Below, piece after piece: positions 35,501 through 53,887 of a DNA stretch of 64,000 bases. The stretch comes from Amyelois transitella (Eukaryota > Arthropoda > Insecta > Lepidoptera > Pyralidae). A model generated the notes under the pieces. The model searched no databases, was not told the DNA's origin, and saw only the letters and a list, made by a program, of their open reading frames with translations. The position numbers and the translations under genes were made by a program. The DNA lies in contig NC_083506.1 of assembly GCF_032362555.1 (NCBI RefSeq), positions 9,905,501-9,969,500 of the forward strand. Direction: 5' to 3'. Positions within the stretch are counted from its first letter, which is position 1. The number at the start of each line of letters is the position of its first letter.

Positions 35501-37600
35501 TTCAAAATTTTGCTTATTGCCACCAACATAATTTAAGTATAAATAAATATGTCACTGGGAAATAACAAAAACCGCAGTTTTATAAAACTTTCGTAGGTAA
35601 TTTATTAACTTTACTTGTATTCTAAACAAATAAATCAATTTGCAACCTATCATGGTAAATTTATTAACCTACGGATGTCCATTTGATTCTAAATGGTTTG
35701 ACCAAACACTGATGAGCTTTTCATTTTATGCTTCTTTAAAATACGGCAAATAACACACAGCTCTTTGATTAGTTGATGTAGACAGTGGCAGTTTCTATGT
35801 CGCTAATTATGGGTGTAATTTTGTAACAAAAAATAATTTAGTAGTTTCAAACAAGCAGCAGCATTAAAAACTTTACAAAAACACATTTGCTCCCAGCGAT
35901 CACTAGTGTTCAATGGTGAAGCAGAGGAAAGAGAAGGAACACTTAATCAACCAATTAGTGCACATATCAATGGGATATTTGCTTACTTATTATTTAATTT
36001 ATTTAAACTTCATTGCAGAAAATACAAAGTATAGCACAATTGGCGGACTTAATTCTAGAAGCATTATCTAAACCTAACCTGTCAACCATTGACTGAGACT
36101 GAGAACTGACAGAGAACTTTATGTGGGGTCAAACTAAATAAATATAATTATACCTACGCAAAATATAAAATAATAATATTAATACATAAAACACTACAAT
36201 AAATAATATACATACATTTTTATTGTTAAGCCAAATAGCTGAATATGGCTATTCATTGTTTGCTCTGTCTACCCTGCAAGGGATATAGATGTGACCATAT
36301 GTATGTATATACATAAATAAATTGGTGCAGTGATTACCAAAATGAGTAAAAAGGCTTATATTAAATACCCTTTTAAGCTTGAGTGTTCAATAAGTTTATA
36401 AATTTATGGAAATGTGGATGTCGAATTATACAATTTATCTCTCTGTTTCAAGTGAAATTTTATGAACTTCCTAGGAAATTTATAAACTTGCGGTTCTTCT
36501 TATTTTCTAGTGACACTATATACTACTATCCATTCCAAAGTACAGGTGTAGAAGAAGCGGAAGAACAAACTACACTGCAATATTTTCACCAGATGTCATT
36601 TTACAAATAGAGATACAAGATTTTAAATAAAGACTGGACATATAGGTACCCTAAATTCATGTGAATTTTTAAAAACCTGCAAATTTGAGAACTGGATGTC
36701 ACAATGATCCAATATGGGTAAGGTTCGACTGCAAAGATTTGTGGAGGTCACAACTCTTAGTTGCTTCAATTAATTTAATTATTAATAATTTCCAAGGCAA
36801 GTTTCCACCAGGTACTACATCAACTTAGCCAAATCTTAAGTTGGTGTCAAATCAACAGGAGCAAATACAATCAGGTACCTATGTAATAAATAGTTACATA
36901 AATTTATACCTCACAAACATTGTAGTCTTGAGAATCAAGCATTTGACATAAAGCTGGTAAAAGTTCTGGCCAAGAGGTCAATTCCCCTTTGCTAGCAATG
37001 GTGGTAATGATGATACCAACAGTTGCCCGGATCAGGGGAGATGGGTCTCCCACTGCTGACAGGCATTCTCTCTTTATGAACTCTGCTACTTCAGGTAAAA
37101 AGCTGTTATAGTGGGACTTTACATTATTCTTCAGGATCAAACCACTTAGTGACCTAGTTGGCTCTTCTTCATTATCTAATTTGGTCAAAACGAATATCAA
37201 GTAATTATTGAAGTCAGGATACTTATTTAGCTCCTCCAATTTCTGGAATATTTGCTAAGGAAATAACATTATTAGGTGACAATGACTGTCATGTCGGAAA
37301 AATCGATTTTATCACAAGCATCGAGACGCGACGCTTTATTGTAAATAAGCATTACAAATAAATTGTCAGATAAATACACATGATCATTAACACATAAGGC
37401 GATAATTACATATAAATACAGAATCAGGCGGTTATGAACACAAAAAATATCCACGCCGATAAACTGCAGCGACATGAAAATTTCAAAAAGGATACTTGTT
37501 GAACTGCTCTTTGGGTAGCTGTGTCTGGTGACTGTGACTCCTTGAGAAGGGTCAGAATTTGTCTGAGTCCTTCTTGTTCAGGTTTCCACTCCATTTTCAT
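26587..37600 (-). CDS. TNPO1: Transportin-1 (karyopherin beta-2), nuclear import receptor
   Basis: Fifteen coding exons, minus strand: 37600-37496, 37242-36910, 35468-35253, 34697-34575, 33919-33824, 32795-32612, 32025-31811, 31311-31102, 30866-30555, 30172-30065, 29811-29638, 28894-28723, 28542-28447, 27640-27565, 26869-26587. They sum to 2703 nt (900 aa; human about 890-898). It starts [16 protein letters not shown] and ends RLSAMCGI, with HEAT repeats throughout ([62 protein letters not shown]). Exons 6-7 encode the acidic loop ([20 protein letters not shown]... [15 protein letters not shown]) that in the family couples RanGTP binding to release of PY-NLS cargo. A second in-frame ATG lies two codons in. 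Intron 1 looks U12-type, intron 12 is GC-AG, and introns 2-7 hold retroposons. Exons 6-8 and 15 are much richer in GC than exons 2-4. Confidence 0.96.
28960..29415 (+). mobile_element. LINE remnant (family B), longest copy
   Basis: Broken frames read FGSET, then [20 protein letters not shown], then [16 protein letters not shown] followed by a stop. This is the order seen at the C-terminus of non-LTR reverse-transcriptase ORFs. Stops and frameshifts make it inactive. It lies in Transportin-1 intron 11, between exons 12 and 11. Confidence 0.55.
31418..31640 (-). mobile_element. SINE C copy
   Basis: Reverse complement of the SINE at 52187-52506: GGAGAGGAGCCCGTA, GAGTCAGGTTTTTACGCAAA, CCTTTGCAGGGGA, TTTCCTCACGATG and AAACTAATGTACATGA occur in the expected order. 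It lies in Transportin-1 intron 7. Confidence 0.65.
32107..32275 (-). mobile_element. SINE C copy, truncated
   Basis: Partial and diverged: GATTGTGAGTCAGGTTTTTG, CTCAACCTTTGCAAGG, GAGCATCGGTTAAC and CAAACTAATGTAATGA match the reverse complement of SINE C. It lies in Transportin-1 intron 6. Confidence 0.5.
32365..32532 (+). mobile_element. LINE remnant (family B)
   Basis: Reads [20 protein letters not shown], then a stop and frameshift, then [13 protein letters not shown] and [10 protein letters not shown] before a stop. The peptide order matches the other family B copies and defines the end of the decayed LINE ORF. In Transportin-1 intron 6. Confidence 0.6.
32855..33111 (-). mobile_element. 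Family A retroposon with clear target-site duplication
   Basis: Full-length reverse copy (GTGTGGTTCCCGGCACCAAT to ATGTATGTAT). The 12-bp GTAAATTCACAT occurs at 32843-32854 just outside the left end and again at 33112-33123 at the right end. That is the signature of target-primed retroposition. Transportin-1 intron 5. Confidence 0.85.
33559..33694 (-). mobile_element. Family A retroposon, truncated
   Basis: Starts TGCCGTGTGGTTCCCGGCAC and continues to TTTTAGGCAATGAGCTAGCC, where similarity stops; the (ATGT)n half is missing. Second copy within Transportin-1 intron 5. Confidence 0.7.
34165..34456 (+). mobile_element. SINE C copy with tRNA-like head
   Basis: The head GTGGTCGAATCGGTAAGGTG resembles a Pol III A box, and CCGTTTGAAACCC resembles a B box. 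The body ends CTCCGGGCTCCTCTCTAGAT and GCAACCGGGACTATAGCCAG. Transportin-1 intron 4. Confidence 0.6.
34767..34957. mobile_element. CTAGCTGT-type interspersed repeat
   Basis: Begins CTAGCTGTCCTGGCAAACAT, contains AAAATTTCATGAGAATCGCC and AAGCCGTTTCGGAGGAGTA, and ends in an AT-rich TATATAAGATTTAT tail. Related in layout to elements at 41638-41850 and 44683-44935. Transportin-1 intron 3. Confidence 0.5.
35022..35098 (+). mobile_element. Family A fragment
   Basis: CATACATACATATGGTCACG through GTAGACAGAGCCAACAGTCT to GACTGATAGGCCA only. Transportin-1 intron 3. Confidence 0.65.
36212..36312 (-). mobile_element. Family A fragment
   Basis: TTAAGCCAAATAGCTGAATA through GCTCTGTCTACCCTGCAAGG to an ATATGTATGTAT tail, reverse orientation. 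A diverged SINE C piece (CTGCAAAGATTTGTGGAGGT) follows at about 36736-36756. Transportin-1 intron 2. Confidence 0.6.
37243..37261 (-). other. TNPO1: U12-type branch site and acceptor, Transportin-1 intron 1
   Basis: On the minus strand intron 1 ends TTTCCTTAGC then AAATATTCCAG. TCCTTAGC lies 11-12 nt from the AG and is one base off the minor-spliceosome branch consensus TCCTTRAY. There is no polypyrimidine tract. The donor of the same intron (37495-37487) is GTATCCTTT, an exact U12-type match. Confidence 0.65.
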
Positions 37601-37969
37601 ATTAATATTTCACAAAACGGTTTTATTTCACTCGGTCCCGTAAAAATCAACCATGCCAAAATTTGACGAATTTATTGCCAGCTAAAAAAATGTCATTGAT
37701 TTTATTACTACTAGAGATGTAGTCAATTCAGAATTTCAGTACAGTAGAACTAATCGAAAGACTAAAATCGAGATTGAAGCCAAAAGCAACATAGGTACTT
37801 GACAACAGATGTTAGTTCATTCATTCATTCGCTTTGCCGAGGTGTCACTGTCAATGTCAGACACTACGATACGCCGATACGCACGTGTGCGTGTTGTTTA
37901 CCTAGGAACATTATTTTGATTTTGATTTATCATTTTATTTCAAGCTTTGATCAACATTTCAACGTTATA
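37601..37969. promoter_or_regulatory. Divergent promoter gap, Transportin-1 (-) / DIMT1 (+)
   Basis: The two ATGs are 369 bp apart, back to back, so the genes probably share a bidirectional promoter. The gap holds TTGACG (about 37663), TTGACA at 37799-37804 and TGTCAA at 37849-37854. No TATA box is apparent close to either start. Confidence 0.6.
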
Positions 37970-39696
<1,727 letters not shown>

Positions 39697-39998
39697 AATT
39701 TTTTAGGTATTTTATTTCAATACTCCTATATCCTATTTTTGTTTCCATAAAATGCAAGAATAAATAATAATTTCATTAAATGTAAATTGTAAAAATAGGA
39801 GGGGGGATTAAAATTAATGAAAAATCCTGGTGGTATTCCAAACTAGCAGCTGTTCAGCAAATTCTAAATAGGGTAATTTTAAAACAACACAACTTTGTAC
39901 AATCATAATTTAATTTCACTAACATATTTTACAATTTGTAAACTATTCATAGCAGTTTACATGAACAAGAAGAAAATAATGGATATTTTTAAACCAAA

Positions 39999-40776
39999 TT
40001 AACAATATAGAGCTGACTTCTTGAAACCCCTGTCAGCATAGTCTGCATGTTCCTTACGCTCAGATTTGAATGGGAATCCAGGCTGTCCGGGAAGAACTGT
40101 CGGTTTGGTCTTCATAACTCTCCAACCTCCTTGTTTTGTCCAGTCCTGAATGTGAAAGATAAAGAATGTAAATTTTATTTTTATTTCTTTATATTATTTA
40201 TTATTTACGTATCCAATAGAAATTTGGGAGCTGAATTTGTTTACATTTCACTATTACATTTTATTACATTTCACTATTTTAGCAGTGATTTATTTAAAGA
40301 TATGGACAATAAATGGGTAATGAAAATTTAAATATACTCACATTTCCATTGTATTTGAAATAATAATGTGTGGCAAATACTCCAACAGCCAACATACAAA
40401 ATTTCCCAGTAAGATATCTATAGTTTATAGCGCGTTCCTGGCCCTGAAATACAATTGTAAAAAAAAAAATATTATTATTATTTCCTAGTGAATTTGTTTT
40501 GCTTGAGGTTATTATGAAGTTATGTAATCATACCAGGGCTGGCATAAGCATATTGAAGAGCGTATCCAGGGGCTTGCGATAGAAACGGCGGATAGGATTG
40601 ATGCGTTCCCTCCAGTATTCTTCTACATGCACGGGTTCATGAGGAGCTAAGATTTGGTCTTTTAGCCACTGTTTACGCCAGGCTCTCTCTGCATCAGTCA
40701 TGCCCAAACATCTTTCTCTTTCAATGGCCACACGGCCAGCAATGGTCATAGGCTTCACACCCGCTGTTTGAGCCAT
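39999..40776 (-). CDS. NDUFB6: NADH dehydrogenase 1 beta subcomplex subunit 6 (complex I B17)
   Basis: Three exons on the minus strand: 40776-40534, 40443-40342 and 40145-39999 (492 nt, 163 aa). The N-terminus is MAQTAGVKPMTIAGRVAIER. AERAWRKQWLKDQILAPHEP matches the conserved RRRWLKDQELSPREP segment of vertebrate NDUFB6. One membrane helix (FCMLAVGVFATHYYF, about residues 92-108) follows, then a tail with PTVLPGQPGFPF. It is an accessory subunit of the membrane arm of mitochondrial complex I. The stop falls 302 bp past the DIMT1 stop on the other strand, so the two genes converge. The start lies 431 bp from the p38 start, head-to-head. Confidence 0.88.
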
Positions 40777-41207
40777 TTCGGTTATATTTCTTTTCGATTC
40801 AACAAATTATTCCAATTATTTTCTAAAAATTGGAAAACATTTGTAGGCACAGATAATACTAAATTGTCTAAGATTGGTAAGTTGTAAATGACGTTGACGT
40901 TTTATTTTTGACATTACATAAAGAATTGGCATTTTTTTAATATTTTACTGCGTTTCACTTCGATCACAAAAACTCGATTTCTTGGTTTCGTAATCGATTA
41001 TGATACAAATTAAATGTCAACGTCAAGAAATTATGTACAAACTTCATTCATTTCATTTTACTTTTGCGGCAGATCTTCGTCTTGGATTGGAGTTTTGCGA
41101 GATTGATTAACGTAGTACAAAAAATAGTTTTCATAAATTCTAGTGAATTTGCACGGCGAAAACATTGTTAGTTTTAGTTAAAAATTAAAATTTCTTAAAG
41201 CTACAAT
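40777..41207. promoter_or_regulatory. Divergent promoter gap, NDUFB6 (-) / p38 (+)
   Basis: A 431-bp gap between opposing ATGs. It contains ACGTTGACGT (40891-40900), TTGACA (40908-40913) and TGTCAACGTCAAG (41015-41027). The p38 leader occupies the right part. Confidence 0.55.
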
Positions 41208-48764
<7,557 letters not shown>

Positions 48765-48899
48765 TCAACAGTAACCCCCAGTCTACATTCATGAAACAGT
48801 CACGTAATTGTGAACTAGTCTGCAGCACTAATTGCAACCACATAAAATAAGTACATATAACATGGTATTTTAGGCGATTAAGGCTGTCTGTCGAAGAAG

Positions 48900-48969
48900 C
48901 GAGGGAATATTGACCAATAGGATTGTTGAACGGAGATTTTATGCAATCCTGTTGGTCAATATTTTCTCG
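48900..48969. repeat. Imperfect 26-bp inverted repeat in p38 3' region
   Basis: Arms 48900-48925 (CGAGGGAATATTGACCAATA...) and 48944-48969 pair with three mismatches over 26 bp around an 18-nt loop. All three mismatches are transitions that could form G-U pairs in RNA. Confidence 0.75.
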
Positions 48970-49877
48970 TATCCCCGCTCCCCTTGCCTAGATACACGTG
49001 AATGGACAGGTAGCCTACTAACACGAGTATTCAAAGTTATGGTTGGATTTTTAAAATGTCAACTAGGACACAATTTTATGAATTCATCATTCGACCGACA
49101 GCTTGGTACCTTTCGCCAGTAATTTGGGTATTCAATACGTTTTAAAATTGCTCTACTTATAACTTGTGTGATTCTGCAGATCTCAATGACTTTAATGGCT
49201 TTTTTTTTCTTTTTACAAATACCTACATAACGGTATAGCTTTTGTTTCTTCATCAAAACTGAACGATCAATTTCATGCTCAAATTAATTAAAGTCTTACA
49301 TTCACACGAAGTACGAACCCACGCAAAAAAAGCAATATGAAATAAATATTTTTCAGGGAAGTGCAATTAGTGCATAGATAATGTTATCTCGATTACGATG
49401 TAGGACGTAAATTCACGCGTATACTTTGATAACTTGATTTGCGTGATGATAAAGTAGGTATATATACCTATCCTTCTTATAAAAGTAGTAAGTATGCTAT
49501 GATCTTTATTTTTTCGAAGTATACATAATAGTATAACTAGTTTTCAGGCGCTATATGGAGTAGCTAAACGGATTTTTATCGCTTTGCCTTTGGACAATGG
49601 GTTTACATAAATCGATATTTATTTTATTGTATTTTCAATAAGATCACGTAAACATTAAATTGTATTGTATATCAAATATATTAAATTTATTACGTGAAAT
49701 AATTATTTCAAGAAAAAAAAACCATTATTATGTAAGTATTTATAGCTTATTTTATTGATAGTATACGTGGGTTGATTAATTTCGAGGTAAGAGTATTATT
49801 TTCAATCAAAATCACATGCTTTCGAACGAAGATCACTCTTAGCGGTTTTATTATTACCACGTTAAAAATTGCATCCT

Positions 49878-49918
49878 AAAAGGGAAATCAATAAGAAATA
49901 GCTATTGATTTCCCTTTT
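49878..49918. repeat. Perfect 16-bp inverted repeat
   Basis: AAAAGGGAAATCAATA at 49878-49893 is exactly complementary to TATTGATTTCCCTTTT at 49903-49918, with a 9-nt loop. Confidence 0.85.
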
Positions 49919-52186
49919 ACGTACAATCATAAATGTTTTTTAAATTTTAAAATATTCTTTTATCTTCTATAAGTTTATGAATGTGACTGCCTAGCCTTAT
50001 GTGTTATGCTGAATTTCACTAGATTTTGTATAATAATCCTGTCCTATATTATGCAAGTTTACATACAAATCATGTAAATGTTTTGTTTTTAACAAAATCA
50101 TCTTAATTCAAATTAGTTTAAAAATTCTCTAATATCTTTTACTATTTAAACATGCATCTTTATATCAAATATTGAGAAAATATTGGTGCTTATAAATGAT
50201 TTGCTTGGTTTTGTGATTTTAACTGCCCTAATAAATTTGAACAGTTTTGGCCACTCAGTTCAAAATCTTGTTCGTTTGAAACTCGTCTAGTTTTCCATAG
50301 TAGCCATTAGGTAAGGCCTAAAGAGCAATATTTAAGTGAAGCCGGTCTTTATTGTACCAAAATATTAAACAAAAACCTATTTGTACCCGTAGTGTAAGGT
50401 CTTCTATACCGTCCATCTATATGTGGCGTTCATTTTTTTGCTCAGATTTTTCGCGTGAGCTATATGTTTGTGTGTTGAATAGAATTATGTATGTACAAAA
50501 TTTTTATCATGTTTATGAAGCTTAGGAGATTTATCTAGTGTGGACCTTATTTGTGATTGACGTGTGTAGCACACCAGTAATAGAAAGATTGCTTAATAAA
50601 ATTAAGTAAGAGGTGGAATAGTTTGTAAACCGCCTTATTACCCCGCAATGTTGTTGCCTTATCATGTTATATAATTAAGCGCTTTAATCTTGGAGGAAGA
50701 AAATAATATACCTGGCGATTTACGTTATTAAGTGCCTGCATTGTAATAACTGGATTTTTTAAAATGTCTAATGTTAACGCAGTGGATTGAAAGCTTTGAC
50801 ATATTGTAAGTTAAATTTTGATTTAATTTAAAGGAAACAATTTTATTTATAAGTTCTAAAACTAAGATCAGGCCCATAATTGCAATTTTACTAATGTGAA
50901 TGTTATGATATTTTCTATAATAGTAATTTTACACATTACTGAACAAGTGATGCGTGAATGTATAATCAAAATAATAAGTTTTACTTTTTTTCAAATCGCA
51001 TAATTATTTAATATTCATGTGTTTTAATTTCTCCCGAGATAAAATCGCTTTTATCAACTAGGTATATGAAGACAGCACAAAGTACATCTGTAGCCATAAC
51101 GTGTAAACGCGTTACCATCGCATATAATGTGTATTGTTACCTAACATTGTAAGATATGCCGATGTATAGAACTTGATTTCGAATTATAATTAATAAATAA
51201 TAATGGTTTTAAAAAATAAATAAGATGTACAGCTTGGCAAAACGTGCCTCAAACTGATATGGTCTTATTAAACGAAAATAAAATTTATACATTATTTCGG
51301 GGTTATACGATAAAGATTTCATGTTTCCACTTGCTTATACTCATTTCTTTCTTATTTCTTTTTTAATTGTCTATGACATTATTACTTTTTTAAATTAAGT
51401 TCAATCTGCACCACTTCAGTCCCCTTTTTGTCAAGTTGTATTCGTATGTACAATATTTAAATACGATTACCAATCAAGTTCTGTATTCGACGAATTGTAA
51501 GTTATATTTTATGGAAAAAAAGAGAAAATATATTGCAATAATATATAAATATTTACTTTTATTTCTTATTTCCATTACGCAAATGACAGTATTTCCAATT
51601 GGGGTTTGTAAATGAGAGACAGTATTATTGAATATTGTACATTTATTACAAACCATTCCAGCCACGGTAACATGCCATAAAGTACTTATTGTTCTTCAAG
51701 GACATAATTCGTTCATGATTGGTTACAAAAAGGAAGCCTACAACAAACCATTCATATATCGTACAGTCAATTGCATAAAGCATTTCTTCGAATCTAATTT
51801 ACCCAAAGCAGATACATATGATAATTTATATGGACTGATTTGTAATGTAGGTACCACTGGTCTAGAAAGGTTACCTACCTCAACGATAATCAGAAAAGTA
51901 TAATCCTTTTCTATGAAGCCTTTTTTGTATAAATATTTAAGATTTGATTTTGTTAATGTGCTTTTGGCTGTACAATGTATTTTAATTCATATTTACATTT
52001 AAAATAAGTCTTTCAATAAACAGAAAAATATGCAAGGAAGAAACAAAAAAAAAGGCTAGAAACACTTTACATTTGTCGTAGTACATTGTGAACACAAGGC
52101 ATGCCTTTAAAATTTTTTGGCAATAAATATAAAATGTTTTCACAATTTTAAGTATACAACATAAGTAGAATTAAAACAATATTTAG

Positions 52187-52506
52187 AACCCGCCTTGGTA
52201 AAATGGTAAAATGTGCAAGTAATGAGTATGGTTCAAATCCTACCTCGGCCACGTCCCACCAAAGACTCATCTACATAGGATTTATGTACATTAGTTTGAG
52301 TTAACCGATGCTCACTAAAATGAGGGAAATCATCGTGAGGAAACCGGCGTGACTTAGGTTCCCCTGCAAAGGTTGTGGAGGTCAGACGAGATTCGCTTCG
52401 TGTAAAAACCTGACTAACCCAATTCCGGATATATGGTTAAAGGCGAACCCCGGGCTCCTCTCCGGAGTGGTGACGAAGTAACCGGGTCTGACGCCAGAAG
52501 GAAGAA
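52187..52506 (+). mobile_element. SINE C, longest copy
   Basis: A tRNA-like head carries CCGCCTTGGTAAAATGG (A-box-like) and GGTTCAAATCC (B box). The body has GTACATTAGTTTGAGTTAAC, CCCCTGCAAAGGTTGTGGAG and GAACCCCGGGCTCCTCTCC and ends GTAACCGGGTCTGACGCC. Other copies are at 31418, 32107 and 34165. Confidence 0.7.
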
Positions 52507-52675
52507 GACATCTACATTTCCTGTAAATAAGAACTTATCACACGCAGTTTTATTTTTTGAATTCTATCGACTATTTATGAGATTTCTATCTGGAAACATT
52601 ACGTGTTTTCTAGTTGTAGCGTCAGTCGCTTTATAGAAGAGTATCGCTGGCGAACCAATCACTGTGTCATCGACG

Positions 52676-52905
52676 GACTCTTTGGCGCAGCGGTAGTGCG
52701 CGTTGAGTGTGACATTTGAGGTCCCGGGTTCGAATCCGGGCTCATTATAAGAAATTAACTTTTTCTTATTGGCCTGGGTCTTGGATGTTTATCCATATAA
52801 GTATTAATTATCAGTAAAATATAGTATCGTTGAGTAAGTATCTCGTTACACAAGTTTCAAACTTACTTTGATGCTAACTCAGTCTGTGTAGTTTGTCCCG
52901 TATAT
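52676..52905 (+). mobile_element. SINE D with well-preserved tRNA-like head
   Basis: CTCTTTGGCGCAGCGGTAGT (D-arm and A box) and CCCGGGTTCGAATCCGGG (complete T arm and B box) form a tRNA-like 5' part. The tRNA-unrelated body is shared with 47478-47722 (GATGTTTATCCATATAAGTA, TATAGTATCGTTGAGTAAGT). The head lacks a clear acceptor stem, so it is a SINE, not a tRNA gene. Confidence 0.75.
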
Positions 52906-53887
52906 ATATATTTATCACTTTTTATATTCGCTTGCCGCCGCATGCCGCTTCTTTCGCCATCCTGTGCACGTCTTTTAACTGTTTTAATAAGTACACAGAC
53001 CGGAGACTATTCCCCTTCTTCTATTCGTTAATCCACTCTGGAGGTAATTTAAATATAACTTTTGATAGCCAATTTCATGATTGGCTAGTGGCAAAAATTA
53101 TGCTAACAAATAATAAAAGGTATGCCTGGTTCATTAATAAACTGTAATCAATATTTCAATTTAAATTATTATATAATTCAAATACACTACAAACATTAAA
53201 ACAAATCATTAATTTCGCCGAAATTACAAGATATAAACCACAGAACCAATCTGTTGGTATTTCCTTAGAACCTATAAGCACGCTACTGGTACTGTGTGGA
53301 ATCATAAACGACAATATTGTTCTAAAACTTAAGCAGACTGTACACTGCAACTATCTCTCATAATTTTACAATAGGAATCAATAGTATTCCTTATTTAAAT
53401 ATGGCGTCAAATCACAAGGGTTGGTCGCTGTTTTAAATGCCGCTTATGCTAGCTCACTTACACACCGTAAAGTCAGCAAACATCATCGAACCAAATAAAT
53501 ATCAACATGTGACTGTCTACCGACAGTTCCTCTTTTCTAACCCATGAGTTAACTACACATCGAGAATCAACAGCCTTAAAAAGAAACTCACTTGACATCT
53601 TAGGTATGGTATGGTGTAAGTGAGCTATATAATAATTACTACGAACTAAACTTCCTATTGTGAACGCAATTTATAAAAATACTTCAACAAATGAAAGTAC
53701 AATATATATTTTTATACAAACAAAAGATCATCATGTACAATTAATACAATAAATATTCCGAATCCAATTCAAGAAACATACAAACATGTTTATACACGGC
53801 TGTGCCAGCAGTTGCATTCCCGATTTGGTTTTCTGGCACTTGTAATATTTTTTATTCTACATATCACATTTCAGTAGCAGTGGCGGG

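Larger units (their letters stand above)
48765..53887. other. Region between p38 stop and TOPORS stop
   Basis: Convergent gap of 5.1 kb. The left part is p38 3'UTR of uncertain length, with two hairpins (48900-48969, 49878-49918). The middle (50000-52000) is AT-rich with no supported ORF. Two SINEs sit at 52187-52506 and 52676-52905. The right end is the TOPORS 3'UTR. Short open frames here show no recognisable protein. Confidence 0.5.

Noticed and set aside
52676-52746. A tRNA gene
   Set aside because: D and T arms are convincing, but no matching acceptor stem is seen and the unit continues into a body shared with another copy, so it is a SINE.
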